A DNA stretch of 64,000 nt from Halichondria panicea (GCF_963675165.1 NC_087377.1:14876198-14940197), one strand, 5' to 3'; shown: positions 10,671-23,345, numbered from the stretch's first letter. The notes: generated by a model not told the origin, from the letters alone. A program made the numbers and translations.

Positions 10671-13600
10671 TCACATGAAGAGAGCCATGACAGAAACCAT
10701 AATGGTTATGGAGATGCTAGCGACAATCACAGACGCACTGTTGCCTCCAGGGTTGCCTCCAGGGTTACACGGGTCATTGGCTTGATACTGGCACTGGGCA
10801 TCAGCCTCTTGGAGTCCATTGGAAAATATCTCGCTACTCGTCTATAACAAAGAAAACAGGAAATAAGGGAGTGTCACCGTGATACTTATTGAATAGCCCC
10901 CAGAAATTAAATAAGCTGCTGGCTCCCAAATATAATATATCGTTGTGGCGGGCAGTACATGTGGTGATTTTTTTGTACATGCAGGTGCATCAGATTATCA
11001 ATCGACATGCACTGCATGTGAACTTACATCTTGCACAGTAAAGCACGAATCTCTAAAAGGTCCGTTGATAATGCTGCTTTGGAATGACTCAACCGCTTCA
11101 GGGCTCCATGGGATAACATTTAGAGCATTTAGGTACTCTGCATCAGATCTGGCAGTAAGAATAGCATTGATCTGCTGGCTGCAGGAAAATTTAGTAGGTA
11201 TATAATTATAATTATAGCTGCATGCATGTATAATATTATGATCATCAATTGTATAAGTTTATTAGAGTTGAATAAGCATATGATTATAACTTAAATGCTT
11301 TAAATGGGTTTAGGTACCAAGATTACGCCCACCCCCGCTTTGAGTGAAAGTTCCTGGGTAATTTGCCTCGAGAATACGCCCACCATGCAGGAAGTGATGC
11401 ATGCATACATGTATTTGTCAGTGAGCATGCATGCAGTTCAAGAAACGGTTGTGTTTTATCCGTTCGATTATCTGGCATATTCAGTACGTTATATCTGGCC
11501 TGCATGCCTCTGGAACCAAGGTGTCCAAATAATCTACATGTATACATTATAGGTTCTATATACAGTATATATATGTGCATGCATGATATTCTCACTCACG
11601 CAGTCACATGATTGGTGAGGAAAGGCTGATAGACATTCTGTACAAGAGGAATGTTGGTCAGACAGGCAGTTAGATCATTTCTTGGGTAGTAGTTTAAGAA
11701 CGAGAGACACATCTCTTCAGTTGTACTCTCCCCTCCCTGCGATGATAGAAATATAGTCGTGAAAATTCTGCATTCATAGAGGAGAAACTGACGGAAATAT
11801 TGAAACAGATAGGGTATAGCGTAAGTCTTGCACATTTAAAAAAAATCATGAGTATGGACATTAAAATTACCACTGACACTCCAGCTCTCCCCTCAGTGCT
11901 GTACTGACACTCCAAACGAATTATGTCACCCTGAAATTAGTAAGAAAATTGTAATACACATAATCATAATAATATTATTAATAGACCATAAAATAGAATC
12001 TATATAATTATACAGTATATAGACATTACGAAGGAGCTACTATATCACCGTGACGATATACGTATACTTACGGGCTGAACGTTAACTACTCTTGTAAGAT
12101 AGTTAGCCTGCTGGAAGTTAAAGTCATATCGGAGATTTTGATCAATTGGTTCCAGCTCACGATAGCCATTACCACAAGAGCTATCAGGTCTCAAGTGATG
12201 AAGAATTAATGCAAATCCTGCAAAATAACACATGAAGTTCATGTTAATTGTACACGTATAATGGGTAGAAAATTAATTATATAGTAGACTCTCGCTAATT
12301 CAGCTCTCTGAAGTACGGTCACCTCGATAATTATACTGGTCATTTCGTTCGGCACGGATTGCTAGCTTGATTTTTACAGCACAAAACTCACCCTGAAATG
12401 CGGCCACTCGCTATTCCATATACTATAGTCAGTTCTGACTGCCCCAAACTAGGTTTTTAATGTACGTTTATTTTTTGGCTGGATGTGACGTTTTGGATTT
12501 GGCAGATAAAATTGGTTACACTGTACACTTATAAAATAATGATTCATTATCCAGAGACATAACTGCATTGGATTCGAGGCAGGGTCGCTTTTTAGCCGCG
12601 GCTATGTTCTGAAATGTAGTCACCTCATCTTGCATATTATAATTCACTTACCGGCTAGATGAGTGTGCAAAGTGTTGGCGAAGACATTTATGCCAGTTGA
12701 AGGAATCTACATGTGTAGAGAAGAATATAGTATTCATGACATATTTGTAATGTGGAATTAAGTATAGCTATAGTTGGGTTATCCAAATAAAATTTTACTG
12801 ACAGATTTTCGACTGTAAATTATGTTTATATGCATTCGTATACCATAATGATCTTGTTATTAGGTGCTTACATTTGTGTTAGTACACCCGCTACTACACT
12901 CTCCAAACAGTTTGAACTGGGAGGCTCCAGGCGGTATGATCATTTGGCGATTGACCGTCTGTCCAACTTGCAGAATACCAGAATCGTAGGTACGCGGAGT
13001 GGCAGTGTACGAGAATCTCATCCCAGAGTTGTCCACAATATCTGCGAGGAAACATCTGAATGAGCGGTATGAACCAGATACATGTACATACAGTCTATTC
13101 ATCTGTACGTAGGTGCATGTGAGTACGCAGGAAGATTTGGATTATACAGGAGTGGGTGACACGATTAAAAACGTTACATATTGAAGTGGAATTTGGCATT
13201 AAAATTTGGGAGGCCATAATGAGTTTTGATTCTTCAATATAAAGCAAGATATAAAAAAATTCAAAAGCTTATAGGGATCTCCATCACATGGCATGCTTCT
13301 TTATTGTCACAGCTGTATTATAGGACAACATCTTTTGACGAAACAGATACTATAATACTGTAACTGCATGTGGGAGGCTCATTTACTCAACTAGCTAGCA
13401 AACCTGTTTCTTATACTGACTTGAGGCTTGATTAGGGTTGTCATAGTGAGTTTCCATGACAAGATAGCGAGGACCACCTCCACCCACTGGGTAAGCTACA
13501 TCAGCAGGGAACACAAAATCCTGTGGCAAACAGTATAGAACATATAATAATATAAGCACATCCTAATAGCATGGTTGTTTTAGGGCAATGTATCTTTTTT

Positions 13601-16016
13601 AGTTACTGCATGTATGCATGGTACTATGATTGTATAGTTGTGTTAAAACAATATAACGTTGTTACTAGTTTCCTATCAAAAATCAGCTGTATAATTATTA
13701 TAGTATAAATTATAGTAAGCGCGCTGTACACACAATAATAATTATACTGGAATATTGTTAAATAATAAGTTAAAGCGCGGAACATTATAAAAAAAGCTGG
13801 CTATATACTTTTCGGTAAACCAACTATGTTGTTTGCACGATACATTATTTAATGATAGAGAATCAGACTTTCAGTCAGCTGCCTTTTCTATGGATGCAAA
13901 CAAAAGAAATCGATGCATACAGGACAATTGCCATATACAAGGAACATCAATCCCAATCATAAATGCATGACCCTCCCTAAAAAGGCTTATCCAATAATTG
14001 TATTCATGGTTTGAGTATTCATTGTTGAGAGACTCACTCCTCCTCCCACAGCCCATCCCACTATCAGAGTGCCTTGTCTGCATTGTGATACCATGATCCC
14101 AGTTGGCCCACCACCATTACAGGGGGCACTGAAGCCGACATGCGTAGCATTGAGATTTTCGCACTCGTAGATCAGAATGTGGTGGACGTGCAACTCGTTT
14201 CCAGGGGTGATGACAGGCGATATCTGCAGTAATGATCACATGCATGCAATGAATGCTATTACCACTATTGTGTTTGTACTAATTAAATTAGGCTTATCAC
14301 AGCCCAACTTGCTAACTAAAGCCATGCATGCTTCATTTGTATCAAGTGCGATAATTATATGAGCTATATAGCTCAATAATTTAATAAGGGCACGACTGAC
14401 TTTATACACCAACAGTAATTTTACAGATTATCTCACGAGGAATTTTGACCATGTCATTCAACAAATAGCTAACTGACTTACCTTCGTCACATAATGAGTC
14501 ATGGCTCTGATATCTTGCGGAAACTCTTCCACATAGCACCAGTAGGTGGTACTTTCACTGGGAACGGCGACCTGTATACATAATTATGGGCAAGTCAACA
14601 ACATTCATATACATTACACATTATAGGATACAATAGATGATGGATGGTAAATGAATATGACAATAGATAGTTCCAAAATGTCACATGCATAGTTATGCCT
14701 CTACTATCAGATGACACTATAATTATGATAGTTCCAAAATGTCACATGGTATTGCATTTCAATACACCACCCACACCATCTTCTTTGCTAAAGATGGTCT
14801 CACATAATTACGATCATAAAATGCATACATTCCAGCTGCTATATTTGACAAACTTCAACAATTTATCCAGAGAAAAACTTACGATGTTCATATGCTTAGA
14901 AGGTCTTTGCATATACAAAGGATAGCTATAATTCAGTAGTAAAGACATAAAGACATATGCATGAGGTACATATGGAGTGATAAATAGCAAAAAAGTACAC
15001 AGAGTTTGACTTACAGCATTAACAGCAACGTCAAAGGTCTGCAGATCATCCGAGTCAGGAGGCACTTGTTGTTGTCCTCCCAGAAGGTTGATACTCAATG
15101 TACCACGGTTTTGACGCCCGTGATACGTAGCTGAAGTGGGGTCATCGCTAACTGGGTCCACATCATTCCAGCTAAATATGATACGAGCTGTGTCTGTCTG
15201 TGTATTGAAGTGGGCTTAACTGAAAGTAGTGACATTCTAAAATAAACGAGTTAATGCGTGCATGAGTACTGCTGAAACAAGTATAACAGTTAGTATAGTC
15301 TTGCCCACACTAAAAGATAGCTTACATTAATATCTCTGTCTTGCTGATCACAAGTGGTCCAGTTTCTTCTAAAGGCAAGAACAGTGAATCCATTCTCTTG
15401 TTCTCCTGCCTCTAGGATCCAGTCTTGCTGTTTATCAACTGGTGGGAGGCTTTGTGCAGTAGCAAAGCGATCCTGTAAATAGGCAAATATAAAGGTGGCT
15501 ATAATATAATAGTATCTAGTTTTTACAACGAGCTATTTAGAAATATACGCAGTAGATAGGCAAAGCACATGTATACATGAGGTATAGCCAAAGATTACTG
15601 GAACCTTTGCAACCAGTAAAAGCGTAGACCGTTACACGTTCCTTATATGGATTATGGTCTGTTTTACTACTTAAATGTATGAGCATTTCCCATTATAAAC
15701 ACTCTTTTATTCATGTGTTGCAAAGATTCTGCAAACTCCAGTAACTCACATCCAAAAAGGCTTGTCCTTGATCGTTGACCCATCCAATGACAATGTCAGA
15801 GTTAGGCATTCCTCCAGTGGGAGATAGTCCCAGTCCAATCCATCCAGTGGTGCTCACATTCACTGCAAACCTTATGCTCTGCTCCTCAACATTAAAGCTC
15901 CAGTGCAGCCTGTAGCTCCCTGGTCTCAGGTCAGCGGTCAGAGGGTAGGTGGAGAGGTCAATATTGGCTGCCAGGACAGCAGGGAGGAGAAGAGCAAGAA
16001 AAAATACACACTTCAT
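10671..16016 (-). CDS. MOXD1-like: DBH/MOXD1-like copper monooxygenase, paralog 1 (13 exons, 620 aa)
   Basis: Exons in coding order: 16016-15750, 15472-15326, 15197-15015, 14571-14482, 14223-14038, 13520-13421, 13041-12872, 12706-12652, 12217-12072, 11930-11871, 11736-11600, 11178-11028, 10841-10671; total 1863 nt. The start at 16016 is chosen because MKCVFFLALLLPAVLAANI is a signal peptide aligned with the paralogs; an upstream in-frame Met at 16043 is less likely. A DOMON domain covers exons 1-3. CuA ligands: H243, H244 (HVHHILIYEC) and H316 (METHYD). CuB ligands: H395, H397 (LHTHLA) and M477 (EEMC). The C-terminus is CNPGGNPGGN followed by a hydrophobic tail ending FM, suggesting a GPI signal or tail anchor. 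Family reaction: O2-, ascorbate- and copper-dependent hydroxylation in the secretory lumen; the substrate cannot be read from sequence. All copper ligands are intact, so it is probably functional. Confidence 0.92.
12287..12640. repeat. pogo-type MITE copy in intron 8 of paralog 1
   Basis: GACTCTCGCTAATTC and CTCTGAAGTACGGTCACCTC follow a TA at 12285-12286. The interior matches 23968-24345 and 38373-38754. The right end is eroded after GTAGTCACCTC. Confidence 0.6.
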
Positions 16017-17429
16017 TATTCCAATCTCTGATATATATACCATGTACCAGTAATGGAACAGCTAGCTAGCTAGCTATAATATTTCGGCAGCTGTATCATA
16101 CTATCTATGGCTGTATAGACTACTTGTTTATACAGTCAGCATTTTCATAGAGCAGCAGCCACTCCCATATTTTGCAGCAAGGTGCTACGCCCACTTATCA
16201 TCTTTGTGCAAATAATTATTATGAGTGGGTGGCTGTTTTGTTGCATGCAGCACACAACTGACCATGATCTGTATTCATATTCACCTTCCTTCTGCCATGA
16301 GGAACATTGTTATGCAAAACTTAATGTAATGCCGATATTTACCAAAAATGAATGTATTATTGTAGTAATGTGCATAGTGTTTACTTTTAATTAACTCATT
16401 TCCTGTGGTTAACTTTACTTCCTGTATTGTACTTTTCTGTTATTGTGGTTTCTGTTCGTTAGTAGGTTCTTTCTGTATAGTTGTTCTTTGTTCCCTTTGT
16501 GCCTAGCTATAGGGGCCGCTCCAGGCGGCTCTTTGTGTAGGGGAGCCTCTGCTCCACTGCCTTTTGTCTTGTACATACTTATACCTTTGTTCTTGTGCAT
16601 TTTATCAGTTGTTGAATACTAAACTCAAATGTCTGCATGAACCTGCGACATAACAATTATTATTATTCCCAAGAGCATAATCGATCGTAGCCTCGATCCC
16701 AGGCCGCACTTCCCACTTCACTTATATAGACTGGTCAAACTCGGTGTAGAGACTTGTGTAACGTTTGCCACGATATTTATATGGCAACTATAACCGCATG
16801 CGGTTACCACAACAGAGTTTGACAAGTCTACTGTTTGCCTGCAACAGTGACGGCTTGCGAGTCTATACTCCAGTACAGGGTTTTGCAGAATGCGAGGCAC
16901 TGGAGTTGCAACACACGAAGAAAAGTGTTGAGCACTGTGGTGTGCCTTGTATATACGGGAAATGCTCATAGTAAACAGACCACAGTGCATGTGCATGTAT
17001 ATACACAAAATCCATATAAGGTAAGCGTATAACGCTCTAAAGTATACGCTTTTACTGCATGCATGGTGCATGTGCATGTTGCAAAAATTCTGCAATTTCC
17101 AGTGCTACTGCATGACGCATTGTAGCGCTGCATAAATTGCTAGAAAGTAAACTAGATCTATACCTCTATATATAGTCACTCAGAATTTTTTCAAATAATT
17201 TTATAGTGACAAGTAGGCCCTGATAAATTATGCTCAGAATAATTTTAGCATAATAGGTGTCTAAAGAATAATTGGGAATCAATGTCCATTTTTGGTAAAG
17301 ATCATTACATTAAGTTTTGCATAACGATGTTTTCATGACAAAAAATGCTGAGCTTGAGGTTGAGGGATCAATTCAAGTCAGCAAGATAACACTGCATGAG
17401 AATCAATGCATGATTATATTAATTATGTC
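16017..17429. other. Upstream region of MOXD paralog 1, with an inverted repeat pair
   Basis: No gene recognised. GTTATGCAAAACTTAATGTAATG and TTTACCAAAAATG at 16309-16350 recur inverted at 17290-17332, about 1 kb apart, so the interval may be an eroded transposon. A single foldback arm TAGCCTCGATCCCAGGCCG sits at 16688-16706. A hydrophobic start (MSGWLFCCMQ, near 16220) leads nowhere recognisable. Confidence 0.4.
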
Positions 17430-17790
17430 GTGTAGAGGGAGAAGCATGCAGGTCAGGGGTATAGAGTTTAATGTTATCTTAGTATATATGGGTTGTCCTA
17501 TACCTCCATACATATATAGAAGAGGGCTACAATCCACCGTTTGTAAAGCATAATAATGTTGTGTACGTAGAAAGACTAATTTATTTGATTTTATCCCCTT
17601 CCCGAAAAAGTTAAGTAAAATAATTGTAGCATTATAATTTATGTGTGTCTGAAGTTAAACTATGATTTCCCCCCGGCCCCCCTCTCCCCACACACAGCCA
17701 GGGCAGGAGATCACCCTGGGCTGCATACGCTACGATCTGACCACCATGCACAAACGAAGATGTGCGTGCGTCAACAAACTAGCCACCTCC
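17430..17790 (+). pseudogene. Relic of GT64 3' end (duplicate of 5110-5380)
   Basis: The DNA matches 5110-5380 through the intron and into the terminal exon, which starts after ACACACAG at 17698. It encodes EITLGCIRY then MHKRRCACVNKLAT, resembling the conserved C-terminal RxxCxNKFA of EXTL2-like enzymes. In the left copy the sequence diverges before this motif, so the right relic preserves the ancestral end better. No other GT64 exons are found nearby. Confidence 0.65.
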
Positions 17791-17847
17791 CTCTCCAAGT
17801 CACCATGCAAGATCATTGTCAGTCAAAGAACCATAATTTAATCATAT

Positions 17848-18726
17848 AGATATAAGAAGGGAGAGGGATGGGAAACGGAGCACGTGCGCACAATCACTTC
17901 TGTGTAATGCCAAAAGGTTGATCCGCGTTGCGGCTCTAGACACCCCGCCAACCCAGCGGGAAATGTTATTACTATCATTCACAGCTCCCCACTGGGACTC
18001 TTATAGTACTGTGCTGAGCATCCACACCTACTGTGCATCATATAGAAGCGTTGTGTATCTCACCAAGAGCTTGAAAACTTTCAAAGGCAGTTTTTTTAGT
18101 GTTGTATTATCGTTTCGGCTCTATCTAGTGGCTTTGTGTACCTTCTACAAGGAGAGGCTGTGACTACAGCCCAAAATATTAATGATTCCCTCTTTCTTAA
18201 GTAGCTGGGCATTGTATGCAAGTAAAATCAAAGCCACTCGGCTTTAGGTTGGTAAGTAATGTTCATTTTTGTCTTAGTAAGCTGGTTTTTAAAAGCAGAC
18301 TTTTTGTGTACCCATTTAGAAAGTTACATCAATGATTGAATGTAAGTAAATGTCTCTTTGTATTCATTGATAGTTGGTTCATCGTATCGGCACAGTAATT
18401 TACGACAGAACTTTGCTACATTTCTATAATTCTCTATCATGTCTGTGACTGTACTGGAATACTCAACGGTACAGACAGAGCTCCTCTCAAGAATTTGCCT
18501 GTCCAAGCTGCTTTTTACTGCTTGGAGGGTCTCACTAACTATTGCTGCTACCTTGTTGTGACTGTTCCACTAGCCATTGCTAATACATGGAGCTCAATAG
18601 CTAGTTTATAGCCTAGTACTAGCTAAAAGCATGGGTTGGAGGAAATAAAGAAGAAAACATTGACCGAAACGCAGATCGTCAATGCTATTTACGTAACGTT
18701 TCCCATCCCTCTCCCTTCTTATATCT
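17848..18726. mobile_element. 879-bp element with perfect 30-bp terminal inverted repeats
   Basis: Positions 17848-17877 (AGATATAAGAAGGGAGAGGG...) are the exact reverse complement of 18697-18726. The similarity continues imperfectly outward (TTTAATCAT against ATGATTTAAT). No clear target duplication was found. Inside, the - strand is open from about 18566 to 18324 for about 81 residues, including DRQILERSS and FCRKLLCRYDEP, with no family recognised. A + strand reading frame at 17918-18163 is also unassigned. No transposase motif is seen, so it is a non-autonomous or unknown DNA transposon. Confidence 0.7.
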
Positions 18727-19449
18727 ATGATTTAATGCAATCACATAACTTTTTGTGTAGTGTTATGGATCAATTCAACATGGTATGGCAAGTCTCTTGC
18801 TTTCACTCACTGCCCTTTGTGATGGACTACAAACTAGTATAGGTAGGACCAACACTGCCGGCCCTTGTCGACAGGTGTGTTGTTCTTGCAAATGTCTCTG
18901 CTTCTTGTTTTTGGTTCCTAACCACGCCCAGATACACGCCCAGATACAATCAACACCAGGCCTAGTTGGCGGCCTAGCTAGAAACAACTCGGCCTGGAAT
19001 CGAGGCTACAAACATGGAATGGCATTCAGATTGAATGTAGTTTAATGCAATTAAACGTAGTTAACGCCAAGTATGAGCCGCGAAGTCGAGTGTTGAGCAT
19101 GCGCGTGGTGGACCACGTGGTAGTATCAGTCGCATGTGTCAGAAAAGAAGGCAAACTGATATTTCCCGCCCACCCGCCCCTTTAGTTGAGTGTTTATAGT
19201 GTGCTTTAAGTTTTCCTCCGGCTAGGTCTCCTAGCCGTGATCAGCGTTCTTCCGCAGGGGCTCAAAACCCCTCTCGTGACCCATGACTAATTAGTTAGGG
19301 GTCGCGGGATGGGGTCAACCCCCCTCCCCTCGGGGAACGCCTTTGCCAAAATCTCTACACAATGGCCATGTCTTAACTTGGTTGCTGTGGCTTATTTTAC
19401 AGTGTATAAGGTAAGTTGTTAATGGTTAATTAGGTGGTTAATTGGTGTT
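18727..19449. other. Intergenic, GC-richer patch
   Basis: It holds a single foldback arm CGGCCTGGAATCGAGGCTA (18991-19009) and a GC-rich stretch at 19190-19345 with short self-complementary pieces (GGCTAGGTCTCCTAGCC, GGGGTCAACCCCCC). No cloverleaf tRNA or coding exon could be supported. Confidence 0.4.
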
Positions 19450-19988
19450 GAGAAAATATGAAGGCGTTAAATGCCATTGCAACTATGCCACTGTTAAAAG
19501 TTGTGTTGTGTCCAAGCACTGCCAAATTTCTAATACTAAAAAGTACATTACAACCGTTAGGTAAGTCAACACTGTGCTATTATTATAGCTATAAGATTAT
19601 CGATTATCTTAGGTGCACTCATTTCTGAAGAAAGTATATTAATTTATTATGGCATGAATCCTTGTGATCTTATAGTTACGTACGTCGATCCGTCACAACG
19701 TCATTCACAGGTATATTATAATTCAGTATGTATGCATTATAATTATGTATACTAAATTATAGAACAAGATGTTATAGTGCATGGAACCTCCATAAAACGG
19801 ACACCATTGCATAGGGAACAGCCTTTTGGCTGTTATAGAGAGGTAGCCACAGCTAAGATTGTGCAAAATAATGCTAGCACGGCAATAATGTCTTGCTAAT
19901 TCTGGGTGTGCATGGCTGTCCATTCTGCTATCAGGAGAGTGCTATACATTGTATAATACTGGATATTTTGCAACACGATCATGCAGAG

Positions 19989-20083
19989 GATGTAATGTTC
20001 TCATCTGTAATGACTGCATGCCTGTGTGGTATATGTGTTGGCTGGCATGCAGTCATGCATTACAGATGAGAACATTACATCCT
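19989..20083. mobile_element. Long hairpin (palindromic MITE)
   Basis: GGATGTAATGTTCTCATCTG at the left pairs with CAGATGAGAACATTACATCC at the right; inner GACTGCATGCC pairs with GGCATGCAGTC. It is absent from the left duplicated copy, where GGATGTAATTGTTGACACCC is continuous, so it was inserted after the duplication. Confidence 0.7.
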
Positions 20084-20317
20084 CGATCTGCTGAGCATTT
20101 TGACACCCTCCTATACTTATATAGGCTAAGTATAGTTGGCATGCTTTATAAGAGGGTGTCTATATAGTATTGTCTCATTTGATCTATATAATAATTATAG
20201 CTATAATATGGGTGTTGGTGCATGGGGATGAAACAAAATAAGGGAATTGGAGAAATTTGCTAGCAAAAATGGACTGTAAAAAATTAGCAAAAATTAAGGC
20301 TTTATTACGGTGGCCCT

Positions 20318-20525
20318 GAGCGTTACTATTAGTTCACCCATATGGTTCACCTTATAGCTACTTGATAGTTCACCTACCTTAGCTACTTGATAGTTCGCCT
20401 ACCTTAGCTATACTTGATAGTTCAACTACCAAGTTTAACAACCTTAGCTACTTGATAGTTGACCTACCTTCGCTGCTTGATAGTTGACCTACCTTAGCTA
20501 CTTCGCAGTTGACCTTTGAACTGTA
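20318..20525. repeat. Minisatellite-bearing repeat, unit about 25 bp
   Basis: At least six copies of a unit like CCTTAGCTACTTGATAGTT with GACCTA or CACCTA follow ACGGTGGCCCTGAGC. It is the inverted relative of the tract at 1-130, which shares the GGCCACCGT end and the final TTGACCTTTGAACTGTATGT block in reverse. Confidence 0.7.
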
Positions 20526-21261
20526 TGTTAATGCTGTTGTAGCCATACTGTACATAGTGACTAGAGATCAATAATAAGAAGTGTAATCTAACCATGCATA
20601 TACATGAGTAACACTGGCTCTTCAAAATGTGTGTATGTAATACTGCGCCCTCGGGGAATATAAAATTATACAACTGCACGACGTAGAACAATAACAATAT
20701 ACACACGCAGATATCCACAGTACAGGTAGCTTGTACTGTGAACACCTATTGATTAGAAGCTGTTATCCAACTCATTTACAACTGAGTAGTAGTAAACACT
20801 CTTTGATCCCTACTGTGTATGCACTGTGCACATGCTGTGCATGTGCTTGCACTTGACAAACTACATTTACAAATGCAAAAGGGCCGGGACGAGAGTATTG
20901 CTGGTTGGGTGGTTTGCATGTGAATCGGGTGAGGTATATAGCATGCGCATGAGATTGAAATGTGTGCTAGAATAACTCGGCAGATAAAATTAATGATTAC
21001 ACGCAGTTGCACCCTGTTACTTTGTGCACAGTAGTTCCACACTCTTCTCTTCTTATGCACTCTTGATTGTATTGCTATTTTTCATGAAAATTATAGTCAA
21101 AAAATTAAGCACATGCACTGTTATTTGCATGGTCACTGCATGACTATATGCTTTTAGATAAGCTAGTTTACTGGAGATCATGTGACAGCACTAATTAAGG
21201 TTAAAGAGATGATACACTGTTTATTCCTTTGCAGATATAACTGTATACCAGTTGTGGGATA

Positions 21262-22370
21262 ATGAAAGTAAGGCAACCCTGGTTTTGCATAAAGGTTGCC
21301 ATCATCCTTTCAGCACTGATCATCACTATTAGTATTGAAGAGTTGTTTAAAATTTCTCTTCAAGGAAAGAATGCACAACATTCCGATCCATCTACTCTGA
21401 TGGGATTAATGACAACATCGTGGAATAACGCCAAAACCAGTCACATGATGTTCCTTTGAAATTAGGCACCTTATCCATAACTCCACCACTTTCCCTTATA
21501 GGAGGAGAGAGAAAATTGTTGTTTTATCTCATTTTCACCACAAATGCTACTGTCGGATCAGATAAAAGGTTACATGGAAAGTTCAATTGGCGCCACCTAC
21601 GTACTGTTGAATCCATTTTCTATCACCATCCGACTGCTGAAGTCAATATGTACAGTAACACCTTACCCAATAACACTTTCAATGCCTTGACTGAACTTGG
21701 TTACTCAATTCAGATTCACAGGTACGATTTAAAAAGAATGCTCATTGGTACTCCAGCCGAGGGTTTCATAATGAAGTTGGAAAAGGCTAGAAAAAACAAA
21801 TACTGGTATTCTAATGAATCTAATCTTGTTCGTATGCTCCTTTTGTACAAATTTGGTGGCATTTACATGGATACAGATATTATTGTGGTGAGACCACTAT
21901 ATTCCCTGGGAAGGAACATTGCAGGGTGGGAGACACAAAATAGAACGATAAATATGGCTTTTTCGAAGTTTGAGAAGGGGAATCTATTTATAGAAGCTTG
22001 CCTAAAAGAATTTTCACAGCACTATGATGGTCGGTTTTGGGGTCTTAATGGACCAGAACTCATCACCAGGATTTATTTCAGATCAAATTGGAGCAGTTAT
22101 GATGTAGAAATCGTTGACCGCAACTTATTCTACATGATTCTCTGGAGTAATATAAACAGTCACTGTTTCGAGGACACAGAAGGAAATACTTTTGACATCA
22201 ACATGAAAGTGCTTAAAACTGAGGCTTTTGTTGTGCACACAAACACAAAGATCACAGAATACCAAGGAATGAACGGCCCTCTGAAAAATGGCACAATTTG
22301 TAAGTACCTCTATAATTCATTTTGTGTCCTTTGTGATAAAGTTTACCTGGACTATAAAATGAACATCTAA
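21262..22370 (+). pseudogene. GT32 (A4GALT/A4GNT-like) glycosyltransferase, copy 2, 5' frameshift
   Basis: Nearly identical to the copy at 8287, but four bases (TTCA) are missing near 21430. The signal-anchor frame that starts at 21262 therefore ends at 21459, about 65 residues in. The catalytic domain is fully open from ATG 21456 to TAA 22370 (304 residues), with the DxD motif GGIYMDTD, NGPELITRIYF and an intact C-terminus that copy 1 lacks. Translation from 21456 would give a catalytic domain without its Golgi membrane anchor. It may be a pseudogene, or may use an unseen upstream exon. Confidence 0.75.
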
Positions 22371-23345
22371 CTGTAGCTATAATTATTATCTGCATCATGT
22401 ATATAATTATAATAACTATATTTAAAGCTATAACAGTTATGTGACAATTTTGCTTGCTGTTTTGACTAATGAGTATAATTATTGCCGTTACAATAATAAA
22501 ATTATTACGGAACAAACACCCCATGCATGCATGCACATCAGCAATTTGTTCGCATGCATGCATGAGTACGTAGTGGCAGGGGAATAATACTGTATACATG
22601 AACTATATATATAGGGGTGGGGGCCCTGGCCCAGAGGGACATATTGCACCGTTTTTTCGGATGGTGGAAATTTTCGTATTTCTTGTATCAGTATAATTAT
22701 AGAGCACCTACGAAAATGTTCATTTTTCTTGCACAAAGATTCAAGTTCACTATAATTATAACATTATATACTGAGCTGCATACGAAATATTTAAATGGAC
22801 ATAATTATAGTTTACACAAAATTTTGTGCAAAGTAAATCTACCCGCTATATACGAGAATTTTACCCCGTTGACAGTATTCTCTGTACATAATTACGGAAG
22901 CCGGGAATGGTCAACTCGAGCGGCAGAAAGAGCATGTGCTAGACGTCATCATAATTTAATATGTCGGACGCTGATATCTTCAAAACTACAGGCTGAAGAT
23001 ATATATACAGACACCATTCATCAACCGTTTTAAAGCTACTGTTTAGCCTATTGTAATATCTATATTCTCCAAGTATTGTAGCTAGACAGCCCGGTATATG
23101 CATTATAGATCTATAAACTCTTATGATATCATGCATGCATTGGGTTAGAGCGGATATCGATCCTCTATTCAGAACTTAATAATTATAGCAAGTATATAAC
23201 AGAAATATTATAGCTATAGAAAAATATAGTTATTCAGGAATTATTGCCGGTGTTTTTACTTGAAAGATTCTAGGTCTAGCTAATAATTATATAGTTATAC
23301 AACATATATGAATTGTCAGATTGTTCTTTTATATAGCAACTTCAG
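22371..23345. other. Intergenic between GT32 copy 2 and MOXD paralog 2
   Basis: No supported gene. A segment at about 22680-22800 (CACCTACGAAAATG, GAGCTGCATACGAAAT, ATTTAAATGG) resembles 50650-50740 (CATCTACGAAAATTTTAC, GAGCTGTACGAAAA, ATTTAAATGGG), so it is a dispersed repeat. The open frame running from 22617 to 23033 covers this repeat and shows no domain. Confidence 0.45.

Larger units (their letters stand above)
19450..22390. repeat. Right copy of the duplicated block (partner 5953-9440)
   Basis: Collinear with the left block over AATGCCATTGCAACTATGCC, CCATAAAACGGACACCATTG, GATCATGCAGAGGATGTAAT, the 20870-21260 upstream segment and the GT32 gene. It carries private insertions, notably the hairpin at 19989-20083 and the minisatellite element at 20318-20525. 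Confidence 0.75.

Noticed and set aside
16017-16043. Upstream in-frame Met for MOXD paralog 1
   Set aside because: The downstream Met at 16016 starts a clean signal peptide aligned with both other paralogs.
16688-19009. Facing foldback arms 2.3 kb apart, considered as one large element
   Set aside because: The 9-bp flanks (AATCGATCG and the bases after 19009) do not match, so they are treated as separate single arms.
19190-19345. GC-rich self-complementary patch considered as an RNA gene
   Set aside because: No tRNA cloverleaf, A/B box pair or known RNA signature could be recognised.
22617-23033. Open frame of 138 codons on the + strand
   Set aside because: It covers a dispersed AT-rich repeat also found near 50650-50740, with no domain and no splice support.
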